Part shown: one piece after another, positions 1 to 11,177 of the stretch
How positions within the stretch are numbered: the first letter of the stretch is position 1
How the letters are laid out: every line of letters begins with the position of its first letter
Assembly (NCBI GenBank): GCA_001839685.1
Contig: MLAK01000547.1
Span: 46,100 to 110,099 of the forward strand
Direction of reading: 5' to 3'
DNA: 64,000 nt
From: Tritrichomonas foetus
Lineage: Eukaryota; Parabasalia; Tritrichomonadida; Tritrichomonadidae
The notes under the pieces: generated by a model
Told to the model about the DNA's origin: nothing
Seen by the model: the letters and a program-made list of their open reading frames with translations, nothing else
Databases searched by the model: none
Made by a program: the position numbers and the translations under genes

Positions 1-3000
1 ATTCAGTAATAATTCGACATGCAGTATCATATGCACAAAGTGGTGATTGATCAATAACAGTCACTAAATTACAACAAAAATTCTCAACATCAATATTTTC
101 ACCAGAGTCAATATTGATATTACGACGAAAGATATTTTGATAGAGTAAATAAAGTGGCCGTAAAGCAAGCATTGAAGGTCTTTGTTTAGATTGAGTATTT
201 TCCCAAAGAATACTTAAAAATTTTTGGAATATTTTTATCTGCTTTATGAATTGAGAATCAGTGATTTTTTCTTCATCAGAATAAAAATCATTTTTTGTAA
301 GGTTAGAATATTTCACATTGGAATATGACATTGCAAAAGATTTGGCAATATCATTATCATCTGGCAAGTCTGTGCAAATTAAAATACCTCTATTCATATT
401 GGCAAAGTCGAGAGAATAGTTAGATGCAGCTATTGAAAAAACAGGGATTAAATTATCCATATCATCTTGATTTTTCATGTTAACACCTTTATCAAAGTAA
501 TAATGCAGCAATTTTAATGGACGAGTGGGATTAAAATTAGCAAGACCAAGTTCATCAATAATACAAATAGTAAATGAGCCTTGATTAACAATTTTAAATT
601 CAGCACAATCTTGATAATGCGCATTTAAACCCTCTGATTCAGAAGCTCGTGTTGATAGATAAGTTGTTGAGAAAATATTACCATTTCCCTTTGAATTTTT
701 ATAGCGAATGAATGATTGAATAGCTAATGTTTTTGATGTACCTGGCATACCAATAATTAAACATGGCATATGTGAATTCGATTCATCGTGTTTTGATACA
801 GAATAACATGATGCAATTGCAAAAAGATGAATCATTATTGAATCAAATTTAAATATATCTTTGTTTTCGATATATTTATAATATCGACACCATGAATAAC
901 GAATTACAAGTTTATGCCAATCATTTGATTTGGTTTGTTCCAATTTCTGTTCCCATTCAACTTTAACAAGTGTCTGTAATAGTGAATGCCTAATATCTAA
1001 AACATAATAAGAATCATACTCAGTATAGATAATATTGAATTTCTTAGTTATATCTTCAATTTTTTCTTTTGAGATTTCAGGATTAGAAGATTCTTCTTTT
1101 GTGATTCTTGTGCAGCTTGAAAACCTATAGACAATTGTTAACATGATTGAAAGTATAATTGAATCGGAAATAATTCTTTCATGTGAAGGGTACTTATTCA
1201 TTCGTTTAAGTTTCAGATAGAAGTTATGAAAATGTTTCATAAATCTTTTTACATCACGATAGGATAAAATAGAGCGAAGATTCATCATACTTCGAATATA
1301 TGAAAATGAAGTAACAAGTAGTCGTAATATTGTAGTTACAATTGAATTTATGATATCAATATCATTAGAAATATTTATAGTTGAAACATAATCAGAAATA
1401 ATACTTTTGATAGTGGAAATTTCATCTGGAGGAACCCATAGTAAAATACTTTTCAGATTTTTGATCTGAAAACTCTCTTCCAATATCCTTATATCAGTCC
1501 AAATTTCATCTTCTTTTGGATCTGATTTCAATAATATCATTTTTGTTGAATCAGAAAGTTCTCTAACATTATAGGCAAGCTTATTAATATCGAGTTTTTC
1601 AAACAAAGATAGATTTGTAATGGCTTCATTACATAATTTTAGTTTACTGTTTCTTTGAAAAATATTTTGTTTAATTCCAACTCTGGAAATAGTTCTAGTA
1701 AATTCATCAACAATAAGATATGGATTAATTGCTGCAATGAATGAACATTTTATATCATCATTTTGCTCTTCTTTTTGCTTGAGAATTTGCTTAATAAGGC
1801 AATAATCATTCATTAAATTTACCACATAACATGATCCAGGACTTGTATTAAGTTCATCAAAGAAGAAAATATGATTGTTTGAATCACCAGAGTTTATTAT
1901 TGGCTCAATATATGATTCAATATCTTTTTGTTGTAATGCACCATGACAGTCGAGAGAATGTAAAGTCCATTGAAAACTTGTATCATTTTTAGCGATAGTG
2001 ATCAATAATGATAATAGATTCACAATGGCTGTTTTCCCAACACCTGTGAATCCTTCAATCATCAGCGGTTGATGCAAAATTATTCTAATAACCATTATGA
2101 TAAATCGTTTTACAAATGAAACAGTGAAAAATATTGAATTGATTTCTTTGGTGGTTCTATCATCACAATTCTCACAATTCTTTTGGAGTTTTTCCAATTC
2201 TATAATGAAATCACTACAATTTGGGATTTTTGCTTCTTCTATAAGACTATGAATTATCCTCTCTGAAATTCCCACTTTTTCCCCTATTATATTTGTTTTG
2301 TTAATCAGACCAAATATATTTTTAAATTCTTGACTATTCTTATTTTGAAGTAATTTTCCTGCCATTATGGATAACATAGAATTAACAAACTGCTCATCAG
2401 AGGATGAATAAAAAAGTAATTTGACTATATAAAAGAAGTGGGCTTGAGTGAACTCACTTTCATAATTTAAATTTGATAAAACAATAAATTCATCGTTTTT
2501 TGACAATAAGTTTTGAAATAATTCGTTCTCGAAAAGAAGTTTATCATTGATCCCCTGTAACTTGTTTTTTATATCTACATTTATGTCTGTTAAATCCCAT
2601 TCACTATGCAAATCATTGTTTGATGTAAATCCAATCATTACCCATTTACTACTTTTATCTTCATTGAATAAGTATTGACGAGTGAGAATGAAAAATGATT
2701 CAGAAATCGATTTGTCATCAGAAAAAATAGAATCCATATTCCAAACATGGAAATTCGATCTTAATAACAACAAGAAAATTGCGATTTTAAAATCAATAGA
2801 TTCTTTCATTAAATTATTATCACAAAAATAATTTAAATATATATTGGTTTCATTTAAAATTCTTGGTACAAAATCACTTCTTTCAAACTTCCTTTTATCA
2901 TTTTTAAAAAACAAATTGGCTGCTTTTGTCAATAAATCAGATGTGTATTTCACATTATCATTAAAAGCAAGTTCTGATAATTGCTTAACATTTTCTGACA

Positions 3001-4711
3001 ATTCAATTCCAAGACTTTCTTTCTGACTAAACTCATCATTCTTATCATATAAATTAAAATCATGACATGATAAAGGAAAATCAAGCAATCGAAAATTCCC
3101 TTCAGCTTCATATTGAGATTTTATTAGTGTCGGAATTTCGATATAAATATCTTGTGGATAATGTGTTGTTTTTCCATTATTTTGAATGTAATATTCCAAA
3201 TATAAGAATTGCCACATATCATCAAAAAATTGTAAATCATTATCAAAAAGTTCAGGTGAAAGTGAAAGGTAAACTTGACCTTTGTTAGGGAATTGAGGAA
3301 GATTTTCATAACTTTGGTCAATAAAATATGATTGAATTTGTTGATCAATTTCTGCAGTAATTTCAGGATGATGCCCCCTGATTTGATTTAATATCTTATA
3401 TGTTTTCCCACAACCTGAGTTTCTACTATAATAACAATGAACTTTTATCGAAGTCTGTTCTAAATAGAAATAGCTTAAAGTATAAAAAAATGAAATTTCA
3501 TCATCATCAATAGTAATTTGTGCTACTTTTGATATACTTTCATCATTAATAGAAATAAAATTTGTGATATCCAATGAAGAAATGATTATAACTTTTGGTA
3601 ATAGATTATTATTGAGTGCAAAAATTCGAGTTGTCATGAATTCTTTAAAAATAGACATATTTGCTTCATTAAGTAATTCTGGATGAACAATAAAGAATTT
3701 ATTATCATGCAAAGTATGGGCAGAACTATCATGTATACTAGTTTTTGGAATATTTTGAATCTGCGAAGCAAAATCTCGATTTGACTGACAAAAAAACAAA
3801 TTATTTTCATTGAGTTTGATTGGCTCTTTCTTCAGATCTGAAATAAATTGAAATATCGGAAGAATACAATGATAACAATGAGAAAGTCTATGAACTTTGA
3901 AAAACAAAAGACTTTTTTCATTTAATTTTGATATTTTATTTTTCCAATAACTAAAATATTTTTCATCTTCGATTTTTTTGAGTGTGTATTGGTCGATTAT
4001 TTTGCTTCTTTCAATGAAATGACAAAATAAATTACCGAGTTTGGATGAATCAAAGAAAGTAAAAATGTTCTTCCATGGAACAAAATCATCTGAACAACAC
4101 TTAAAAATTTGATTCAAACAAGAATTAATATGTTTCCCAATATCCTTATTATAATTTATTCCACCAATACATTTGATATATTGTAGTAGATCATCTTTTT
4201 TATCTTCATTTTCATCAGATCCTTTTTGAAAATCGAATACAGCTTTTCCAATTTCCCTGCATGCTAAAGGTGTGATGCTTCTGGTGACAGTTTTCATAGG
4301 CTTTTCAAAATTTTTAAGTTTGTAAGAATGACTAAGCATGAAACAATGCATTCTTTTTTGAATTGTATTAAAAGGAATCTTAGAGAAAGTAACAGATTTA
4401 ATTCCATTTTGGAACAGTTGTTGGATTTTTCGGAAATAATTTTTAATGTCTTTGATTTGAAAAAGAAAATCTTCATAAATCTTCTTTAAGTTTTCGTCAA
4501 CACCAATAATTTCACCATAACGCATAAAATTAACCTTAATTTTGGTTTTTAATGATTTTAATTTATTCAAAGAAAACTCTCTTTCTGAATAAGAATATTC
4601 ATCAATACTTATTTCATAGGAAACACTTGCGATTTTGTCAGTAATCGTCCACTTTCCCTCGTGGACAATTTTTTCGATTTGATTGTCGAAGAAGGTTTCC
4701 TCTGTTGCCAT
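1..4711 (-). CDS. RNF213-like: RNF213/mysterin-like giant AAA+ protein (N-terminal part, runs off the window)
   Basis: The frame is open for 1570 codons from the ATG at 4711 and continues past the left edge, so the C-terminus, where the RING and RZ-finger E3 parts would lie, is not visible. Three nucleotide-binding blocks are seen. A degenerate one has GCGKT near residue 433-437. The second has Walker A GFTGVGKT (887-894), Walker B FFFDELNTS with D952/E953, and then AAINPY. The third has GMPGTSKT (1321-1328), IIDELGLAN from about 1384, PLKLLH, and an AASNYSLDFANMNRG segment. The DELNTS and DELGLA...NRG signatures are those of the AAA3 and AAA4 units of RNF213, a dynein-like AAA+ ubiquitin ligase linked in animals to lipid droplets and pathogen ubiquitylation. 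The part before the first P-loop is much shorter than the animal stalk. Ligase activity is inferred from the family. The family call rests on motif recognition, without alignment. Confidence 0.8.
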   Translation of the reverse strand, partial: MATEETFFDNQIEKIVHEGKWTITDKIASVSYEISIDEYSYSEREFSLNKLKSLKTKIKVNFMRYGEIIGVDENLKKIYEDFLFQIKDIKNYFRKIQQLFQNGIKSVTFSKIPFNTIQKRMHCFMLSHSYKLKNFEKPMKTVTRSITPLACREIGKAVFDFQKGSDENEDKKDDLLQYIKCIGGINYNKDIGKHINSCLNQIFKCCSDDFVPWKNIFTFFDSSKLGNLFCHFIERSKIIDQYTLKKIEDEKYFSYWKNKISKLNEKSLLFFKVHRLSHCYHCILPIFQFISDLKKEPIKLNENNLFFCQSNRDFASQIQNIPKTSIHDSSAHTLHDNKFFIVHPELLNEANMSIFKEFMTTRIFALNNNLLPKVIIISSLDITNFISINDESISKVAQITIDDDEISFFYTLSYFYLEQTSIKVHCYYSRNSGCGKTYKILNQIRGHHPEITAEIDQQIQSYFIDQSYENLPQFPNKGQVYLSLSPELFDNDLQFFDDMWQFLYLEYYIQNNGKTTHYPQDIYIEIPTLIKSQYEAEGNFRLLDFPLSCHDFNLYDKNDEFSQKESLGIELSENVKQLSELAFNDNVKYTSDLLTKAANLFFKNDKRKFERSDFVPRILNETNIYLNYFCDNNLMKESIDFKIAIFLLLLRSNFHVWNMDSIFSDDKSISESFFILTRQYLFNEDKSSKWVMIGFTSNNDLHSEWDLTDINVDIKNKLQGINDKLLFENELFQNLLSKNDEFIVLSNLNYESEFTQAHFFYIVKLLFYSSSDEQFVNSMLSIMAGKLLQNKNSQEFKNIFGLINKTNIIGEKVGISERIIHSLIEEAKIPNCSDFIIELEKLQKNCENCDDRTTKEINSIFFTVSFVKRFIIMVIRIILHQPLMIEGFTGVGKTAIVNLLSLLITIAKNDTSFQWTLHSLDCHGALQQKDIESYIEPIINSGDSNNHIFFFDELNTSPGSCYVVNLMNDYCLIKQILKQKEEQNDDIKCSFIAAINPYLIVDEFTRTISRVGIKQNIFQRNSKLKLCNEAITNLSLFEKLDINKLAYNVRELSDSTKMILLKSDPKEDEIWTDIRILEESFQIKNLKSILLWVPPDEISTIKSIISDYVSTINISNDIDIINSIVTTILRLLVTSFSYIRSMMNLRSILSYRDVKRFMKHFHNFYLKLKRMNKYPSHERIISDSIILSIMLTIVYRFSSCTRITKEESSNPEISKEKIEDITKKFNIIYTEYDSYYVLDIRHSLLQTLVKVEWEQKLEQTKSNDWHKLVIRYSWCRYYKYIENKDIFKFDSIMIHLFAIASCYSVSKHDESNSHMPCLIIGMPGTSKTLAIQSFIRYKNSKGNGNIFSTTYLSTRASESEGLNAHYQDCAEFKIVNQGSFTICIIDELGLANFNPTRPLKLLHYYFDKGVNMKNQDDMDNLIPVFSIAASNYSLDFANMNRGILICTDLPDDNDIAKSFAMSYSNVKYSNLTKNDFYSDEEKITDSQFIKQIKIFQKFLSILWENTQSKQRPSMLALRPLYLLYQNIFRRNINIDSGENIDVENFCCNLVTVIDQSPLCAYDTACRIITE

Positions 4712-5233
4712 TCACTTCGAAATTGAATATTCGGCAAAAACTTACAGACCAAATAAACTATGAAAAAGTTCAAAATAGCATCTGTATTTCACTTATTTTA
4801 TTCCCTATTCTAAATAGAATAATAAAATCAAATTGCCCATGTTATATTTTTCCTTACATATGTTAACCAATAGAAAATTAAGCACAAAACGATCTAAAAA
4901 TCACTCATTTTTGATGAGCTTTATAACTGTGAAGTGATTTGTAGATCGCCTATCTCCCTCAACTGTGTTCAGACAAAAAAGTAAAGATAACCTTTACTAT
5001 TCTCAAAATTGCAAAAGTTATAATTCCCTTTTCTTCATTATTCGAAGTCACACAAGCTCTGAAATAATTCCAATTATAATTTGAGTTATTATAATTATGA
5101 TAAACGTCATAATAGAATACAGAGTGATAAAATATTGCCAGAAGTCGACATTGTGCTTTATATAAAACAAATTCCAAGAACAAATAAAATAGTTTGGAAA
5201 AAATAATATATTTTTTAAAAATAACATATATAT
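4712..5233. other. Intergenic spacer with no recognisable gene
   Basis: An AT-rich spacer between the start of the RNF213-like gene and the 3' end of the coiled-coil gene. I see no coding frame or RNA gene. A 74-codon frame on the minus strand at 4959-5183 has no family signature and is probably chance. Confidence 0.6.
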
Positions 5234-7156
5234 TTAACGCATAAAAAATTCATCTAGTTCATCATATAAACAGTCCATCCGCTTTTCCCATTTATGGAGA
5301 AGTACATCACTATTATTTCCATCAAATTTCATCCATACTTCATTGTCTTCTTGAATACATTTAATAAATGACCCAATATTATGAATACCAAGACGCTCTT
5401 CATCAGGAACAATACCAATATCAGTCATTTGTTGTTCCAATGATTCTGCTTGTCTTTTCATTTTCCTTTTTCTGAGATCAATTCTTTGAATCATATCTTT
5501 ATATCGTTTCTGAAGTGTTTCATTATCTCGTTTTTTCCTTTGGAGTCGTTGTTCCCTTTTAGAAGAAAATTGATTTACAAGATTTGTAACATTTTCAACA
5601 GTTGGTGGTTCATTAAGCTTCAAAAGAATTGAATCATCATACTGTTGAGCTTGTTTTAATTTTCCTAAAATTATATTTTTTTCATTATTTAGTAATTCAA
5701 CTTTTTCTTGAGAAGCATGTAACATTTCTCGAATTTCTTCAGTAGTTTCTTTTTCTTGAGTTATATCATTATCTAAAATTTGAATTGATATTTGTTTTTC
5801 TTTCTTTTCGTTGATTATTTCTGGAAAAGTTTCGATTTTTGGAAATTCTTTCTCTAGAACAGATTTTAATTCATTTTGGAGTTGGATTGAAATCAAATCA
5901 GCTGATTCCATTTTATCAAGACATTTTGAATATTCTTCAACAGGTGCTTCAGTGTTTTCAATTGTTTCATTCGCTGCTTTAATTTCTTCGACATTTTCAG
6001 TGATTGAGGATTTAATTAAGTTGGTTTCTTGAGTAACTTTTTCGATTTCCTTTGTTAAATTTGAAAGTTGATATACATTTTTTTGCCTTTCATTATTTTT
6101 TTCATCAATTTTTTGTAATATTTGCTTTTTTTCTTCAGTGTATTTCTCTTTTTCTTCATTTTTTCCATGAATTACATGCTTCATTGTTTTTATTCGATTT
6201 TGATATTTCTTTGATGTTGATTCTAATTCTTCCGTAAAATTGTCAATAACTCCAATCTTTTGTTGAATGTTAGAACATTTTATTTCTAGCATATTTTTCA
6301 AATCGTATAATTTCATTTCGTCTTTCTTACAATTCATAATTTGATCAAATTGTTGTTGATGCTTATTTTGTAAATTTCGATAATAATTATTAAAATCATC
6401 ATGTGCCATTTCAATTTTCGCCTGTGAATTTTGAATTTTTGAGTTATATGTTTGCGCTTCCATTTTCAAAGTTGCCAATTTCATATTAGAATGAACAATT
6501 GATGAATTAAATTCCATGATATCTCTCCCAATTTGTGAAATTTTATCTTTTGCTGCTAAAATTTTTGTTTTCATTTTTTCATTCATATCTTCATAATAAT
6601 TCAATTCATCTTCATGTAAAGCTTCTTCAATTTTTTTCTCTTGTTGTAAAGTGTTTGCTATTTTTTGTGTTGTTGTTACAATTTGTCTTGTTAAATTATC
6701 TGTTTGAGAATATAATTCCTTTTCGGCTTGTTTTATGCCATTTCCTTGTTCTTTTACTCTTTGTAGTACGTTTATATTCTCTTCATATTCTTGGGCAATG
6801 TTTTGAAGTTGTTTTTCATATTTTATGCGAAATTTCTTTTTCTTGATTTTAATCGAATTTTTCCTTTCCACCAAATCCTTTGCATACTTTGTAAGCTGTT
6901 TTTCCCTTTCAATCAATTGCTTGTGGGTTGAAATTTGCTGAGCTGTCATTTTTTTGATCTTATCTCTTTTTTTGATGCATCTATTTAGATTAGAAGATAA
7001 ATTGCTGTGAACTTGGGTGAAATGTGAGTTGAATTCATCAAATGATTTAGTGAATGAATCAAATTCATCATACTTGGATTTCATATGATTCATTAGAAAA
7101 TTCAATACATTCAAATCGTACTTTTCAGAACACTTCTTCACAAAACTAATCGTCAT
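5234..7156 (-). CDS. Long coiled-coil protein of unknown function
   Basis: The product is 640 residues and starts at an ATG at 7156. After a short N-terminal segment, nearly the whole chain (about residues 60-590) is charged Lys/Glu/Gln-rich heptad sequence predicted to form a long coiled coil. The last 60 residues differ: the GSFIKCIQ and WMKFDGNNSDVLLHKWEKRMD segments contain Trp and hydrophobics and could be a small globular cap. The gene is divergent from the CEP164 homologue, with about 180 bp between the two starts, so the two may share a promoter. That and its shape would suit a basal-body or axoneme structural protein, but this is inference. I do not recognise the family. Confidence 0.75.
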   Translation of the reverse strand: MTISFVKKCSEKYDLNVLNFLMNHMKSKYDEFDSFTKSFDEFNSHFTQVHSNLSSNLNRCIKKRDKIKKMTAQQISTHKQLIEREKQLTKYAKDLVERKNSIKIKKKKFRIKYEKQLQNIAQEYEENINVLQRVKEQGNGIKQAEKELYSQTDNLTRQIVTTTQKIANTLQQEKKIEEALHEDELNYYEDMNEKMKTKILAAKDKISQIGRDIMEFNSSIVHSNMKLATLKMEAQTYNSKIQNSQAKIEMAHDDFNNYYRNLQNKHQQQFDQIMNCKKDEMKLYDLKNMLEIKCSNIQQKIGVIDNFTEELESTSKKYQNRIKTMKHVIHGKNEEKEKYTEEKKQILQKIDEKNNERQKNVYQLSNLTKEIEKVTQETNLIKSSITENVEEIKAANETIENTEAPVEEYSKCLDKMESADLISIQLQNELKSVLEKEFPKIETFPEIINEKKEKQISIQILDNDITQEKETTEEIREMLHASQEKVELLNNEKNIILGKLKQAQQYDDSILLKLNEPPTVENVTNLVNQFSSKREQRLQRKKRDNETLQKRYKDMIQRIDLRKRKMKRQAESLEQQMTDIGIVPDEERLGIHNIGSFIKCIQEDNEVWMKFDGNNSDVLLHKWEKRMDCLYDELDEFFMR

Positions 7157-7337
7157 ATTGAATTACATTTAGGGTTTCGAATATTTATTTGGCCAAAATT
7201 ATTGAATTATAGAATTTTTGATTTGTGAATCTATCAAAATCACTTTTTAATTATTAAAATGATCATTCACATTGATTTATAGGCCAATTATCTTATGAAA
7301 TACTTGCACAAAGTAAATTTTAAACGTTCAATTAAAT

Positions 7338-9734
7338 ATGGCGAATGAAGAGGAATATATATCTGAAGAATACGTTGCTGGCCATGATTTAGAAGAAGAC
7401 GAAATTATGGATTATGGCAAATTTATTGGATTGGATCTCGAGAAATACCCCGAACTTCAATGGATTGCAAAGGAGGGATTAAATGCGCCACTTCCTGAGA
7501 GTTGGAAGTTTTATCGAAATAAAAACAACCCAGATGATTGCTTTTTCTTTAATCCAGTAACAGGTGATTCAATTTACGACCACCCATCTGATCAATATTA
7601 TATGGATTTAGCTAAAAAGGAAATTGAAAAAATTGAAAATAAGAAGAGTAGTAAACACAAAGATAAAACTCCATCTCCTAAGAAAAAAGAATCACCTCCA
7701 CCTGCAACACAAAATTGTTTTCTGCTTGACGACGATGATGAAGACACTGAAGATGAACCACCAATTATATCAACAAATACAAAACCTTTAATCTCAAACA
7801 GTACTAACCAAGAAACAAAAGTCACCAAAACCAATATTATCCCAACAACAACAACATCCAATAATAAGTCATCAAAGCAAACAATCCAACCTACAAAAGC
7901 AACAACTAATTATCAATCATATGATAACTCAGCAGAAATTCAAAGACAACAAAATGAGCTTGAAAGACTCCGACAAGACTTTGAAAGAGAGAAAATGAAC
8001 ATGGAGCGTGAACATCAACAAAAAATTAGTGAAATAAGAGCCAATCAACGCTCTGAACAACAACAAGAAGAAAATATTTTAAGAAACATTCAAGACAGAA
8101 AACGACAAAAAGAAAACGAACTTCACAGTTTGGAACAGGAATCTTCTGTTGTAAAAAGTCAACAACAAAATCAAGTGAATTCAATCAAATCACAACATGA
8201 AGAACTTGTTCAGTCATTAATGAATCAAAATAATGCAGAAATCGAAAGACTTAAACAAACATTTGAAAAAACTAAACAACAACTTACAGATGAACACAAT
8301 AGACTCATTAAAGAGCTCAAGCAAAGAAATGAAGATGAAATAAAACGTATAAAAGATGATCATGATTCAGAAAAATCACGCCTAACAGAACAAAATAAAA
8401 ACGAAATTTCCGAAATGCGAAGAAAAAATCGTGAAAAAATTGAGAAAATGCGAAAAAAGCACGAAAAACAATTAAGCGACATACGTGAAAAAGCGAATAA
8501 TCAACTTGATAACGAACGTCGAAAATATGAATCAATCAAGCCTTTTCCACAAATTGTTGAAACACCAACTTCTAAGCAAATTGGGTCAAAACCTTCATCA
8601 GCAGTTTCTAGAAAACAGAAATTAGACGGACATGATGAATTAAACCAGTTTGATAGCTATGCTAAAAACGAATTAGAAAAGAAAAAACGAAATTTTGAAG
8701 TTGAAATGGCGAAATTAGTTCAAGCTCACTCAGAAGAAATTACCAAATTAAACACAGAACATTTTCAATTGGCATCTCAACTCAACCACCAATTAGATCA
8801 AGTTAAAAAAAGATATGCAGATGATGTTAAAAAAGCTCAAGAAAATGCAGAAAATGAAAAGAAATTAATTATGAAAAAAATCCAAAAAGAAGCTCAAACT
8901 GCGAAAAGAAAAGAAATTCGAGAAAATAAAAAATATTTTATTTTGCAAACACAAAGAATAGTTTCAATTAAACGCAAAGATACAACAAATCGACGTATAC
9001 CAAGAAATAGACTTAGAAGATCAAATGTAGTTTCACTCAATGTTTACGATTTTGATCAAGTTTACGTTTTATCAAGACCACATATGATCTTCCAGATATA
9101 TGGTAAACAAATGCCTGCCAGCTCTTATAATTCTAAAAATGGTAATGAATATGGGGTAGATGAACTAAACATGACATTTACTGATATGAAGAAAAGTGAT
9201 ATTCCTCCAATTTCTAAATTCAACTCATCACAACGCTCCAATGCATTATCTGGAATGAGAGAACAAGAAAATAATTCATACATTGAAATATCAGAAAATG
9301 ATCATCAAAAGATGAAACATTCTATTCAAAAGATGCAACAACAATTTGATACAAGTACCAGAAAAGTTGAAAATCGTATGGACAGCTTATTCTCTGATAT
9401 GAATAGCGACATGAAAGAATTAAGATCATATATTCAAGATGAAAGTCGTTTTATGAATAAAAGCGCTCTCGAATTTCATCAACAGATTCTTGATGTTACT
9501 CGCAATTTCCATAATTCATTATCTGAACTTGAATCTTCACACTTTTCAGCTGTTTCGACGATAAATAACATGAGAAACAAAGTTGAAAGCCAACCAACTC
9601 AAATTGTTGTTGCTCCACCATATTCATTTGTTCCTCCCCAATACGCTCAAAATGGTCACTCCTTCCGTCGATCAAGATTCAATAGAATGCCTAGTGCAAG
9701 AATTTCTGAGTCATATGACTCTAGCTCAGATTAA
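7338..9734 (+). CDS. CEP164: CEP164 homologue (WW-domain centrosomal/basal-body protein)
   Basis: The product is 798 residues. Residues about 20-95 carry the CEP164 signature: an acidic start, a YGKFIGLDLEKYPELQWIAKEG helix, then a WW-like domain opening at LPESWKFY and closing at SIYDHPSD. The second WW tryptophan is replaced by Tyr80. A Ser/Thr/Asn-rich linker with an acidic DDDDEDTEDE patch follows, then long Glu/Lys/Gln coiled coils (about 195-535 and 655-720) and a Ser/Arg tail. In animals CEP164 sits on the distal appendages of the mother centriole, recruits TTBK2 and docks the basal body; here it would act at the flagellar basal bodies. The coiled-coil part is low complexity, so only the N-terminus supports orthology. 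It is divergent from the coiled-coil gene at 5234-7156. Confidence 0.85.
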   Translation: MANEEEYISEEYVAGHDLEEDEIMDYGKFIGLDLEKYPELQWIAKEGLNAPLPESWKFYRNKNNPDDCFFFNPVTGDSIYDHPSDQYYMDLAKKEIEKIENKKSSKHKDKTPSPKKKESPPPATQNCFLLDDDDEDTEDEPPIISTNTKPLISNSTNQETKVTKTNIIPTTTTSNNKSSKQTIQPTKATTNYQSYDNSAEIQRQQNELERLRQDFEREKMNMEREHQQKISEIRANQRSEQQQEENILRNIQDRKRQKENELHSLEQESSVVKSQQQNQVNSIKSQHEELVQSLMNQNNAEIERLKQTFEKTKQQLTDEHNRLIKELKQRNEDEIKRIKDDHDSEKSRLTEQNKNEISEMRRKNREKIEKMRKKHEKQLSDIREKANNQLDNERRKYESIKPFPQIVETPTSKQIGSKPSSAVSRKQKLDGHDELNQFDSYAKNELEKKKRNFEVEMAKLVQAHSEEITKLNTEHFQLASQLNHQLDQVKKRYADDVKKAQENAENEKKLIMKKIQKEAQTAKRKEIRENKKYFILQTQRIVSIKRKDTTNRRIPRNRLRRSNVVSLNVYDFDQVYVLSRPHMIFQIYGKQMPASSYNSKNGNEYGVDELNMTFTDMKKSDIPPISKFNSSQRSNALSGMREQENNSYIEISENDHQKMKHSIQKMQQQFDTSTRKVENRMDSLFSDMNSDMKELRSYIQDESRFMNKSALEFHQQILDVTRNFHNSLSELESSHFSAVSTINNMRNKVESQPTQIVVAPPYSFVPPQYAQNGHSFRRSRFNRMPSARISESYDSSSD

Positions 9735-10026
9735 TAGTATTTGTATTTGTATTTATAAAAATCTATTTGTTTTTATACAATTTCCATATTTCTATTTTCA
9801 TCTTTCTTCATCTCAGCTAAATACTATTATTAAATTATATATCTACTAGATATTATACAGCTATATCCTCAATCAATAATATAATATAATATTGTTATCT
9901 TGAGGAATCCTGATTCACATAATTTATCGGATATTTATTGTATGACCATTTATCATCAGAATATGAAATTGTTTGGCCTGAGCACGTTTATTCTTATCAA
10001 AGGACTCCTTTTTTACAAGTAAGGGA

Positions 10027-10428
10027 ATGCTTCTTATTTGGCTGGTTATAATCCTTGTTCTCATTGCAATTCTCGCCATGCATCTCATGATTCTCAACGC
10101 ACTTATTGAATTCGAAGTCGACCATGTTAATCCAATCGATTTATGCTCAACTTTAGAAAAACGAGTCAATCCAATTTTCTACCTTCAAATCTCTTTAACA
10201 GTCCTTTCAATTTTGGAGCCAAAACGTGGCTGGCCGCTTTTCATTGCTAATGGAATCATCGCAGGCGCAATTTTCTACCTCATGAGGTCAAAACGTCAAA
10301 TTTTCGAACCAATGACAATTGTCAGAGATATGAACCAAATCGAAGGCCGCCATATTATTTGCATAGTTGTTTGCGCTGTTTCCTTTGTTTATGCTCTTGT
10401 GCAAACTTTATTTGTTGCATTTGAATAA
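10027..10428 (+). CDS. CNIH: Cornichon/Erv14-family ER cargo receptor
   Basis: The product is 133 residues with a hydrophobic N-terminal segment (about 2-28), the hallmark VDHVNPIDLC loop (31-40), a second hydrophobic region (about 50-85) and a third near the C-terminus (108-131). The spacing and the PMTIVRDM segment (95-102, corresponding to the DPTEIFR-type segment of cornichons) fit the family, which is usually 130-160 residues. Cornichon proteins cycle between ER and Golgi and load transmembrane cargo into COPII vesicles. It fits functionally with the Rab1-like GTPase 10 kb away, but there is no sign of linkage. The start is the first ATG and gives a first membrane segment of normal length. 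Confidence 0.9.
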   Translation: MLLIWLVIILVLIAILAMHLMILNALIEFEVDHVNPIDLCSTLEKRVNPIFYLQISLTVLSILEPKRGWPLFIANGIIAGAIFYLMRSKRQIFEPMTIVRDMNQIEGRHIICIVVCAVSFVYALVQTLFVAFE

Positions 10429-11177
10429 GTATTATTCGAATACATATGAAACACCTTTAGATGACCATCCTATTAATTAAACATCGATGTTTTTGAATTT
10501 TATCTTTTATTTGATTTATTATGATGGATCAAATAGCCATTTCATCATTCCAAATATTAATGATTGTGTTTTTCCATATTTCTTTGTGTAAACCTATAAA
10601 ATAATGAAATGTCTCAGATAAATCATATATTTCATAAAATTCGTCATCCAACATTTTGTGTGAAATTCAATCACAGCACATATAATTTTCTGCATTGTTG
10701 AGTCAGCGATATTAATTCCAATGACCTATAACTCCATTCATTTTAGATTTAATGTGTAATAATAGATTTCCAAACTAAATCAAGCATTCATTGTGTTTTA
10801 TATATAGCAGTAGTGATCAATGACCTTCAAGAGAAGAATCATTGATAAAACTTTGACTTTCAATGTATGAGTAAGTTTTTTAAATGAAAAGGAACTCTGA
10901 AGCATTTATAGAGGAAGGAGTCGATATGCATTTAATGAAGTTCCCGATGTAAAAGAAACTTACAATTGAAAGTCCAAGTATAATAAGGATTGACCTTCAT
11001 CCTTACATAGATGTAATTACACATATCATTTCTCAAGCTTGTGCCTAATTCCACGAGTACTTTAAATAACAGGTTATTAAATAGAGTAATCACCTATCTC
11101 AATTTTTTTATATAAAAAAATCATTTTAAAATGATAGAATTTCGAAATTACCCTTCTAGAAATAAAATTTATTTAAA
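10429..11177. other. Convergent intergenic spacer
   Basis: About 750 bp of AT-rich DNA between the 3' ends of the cornichon and ARMC9 genes. I see no coding frame, RNA gene or obvious repeat. Confidence 0.6.

Noticed and set aside
4955..4972. Match of 17/18 bases to part of MITE-like copy 2 (TGAACACAGTTGAGGGAG on the minus strand)
   Set aside because: Too short and purine-rich, with no flanking similarity; it could be chance.
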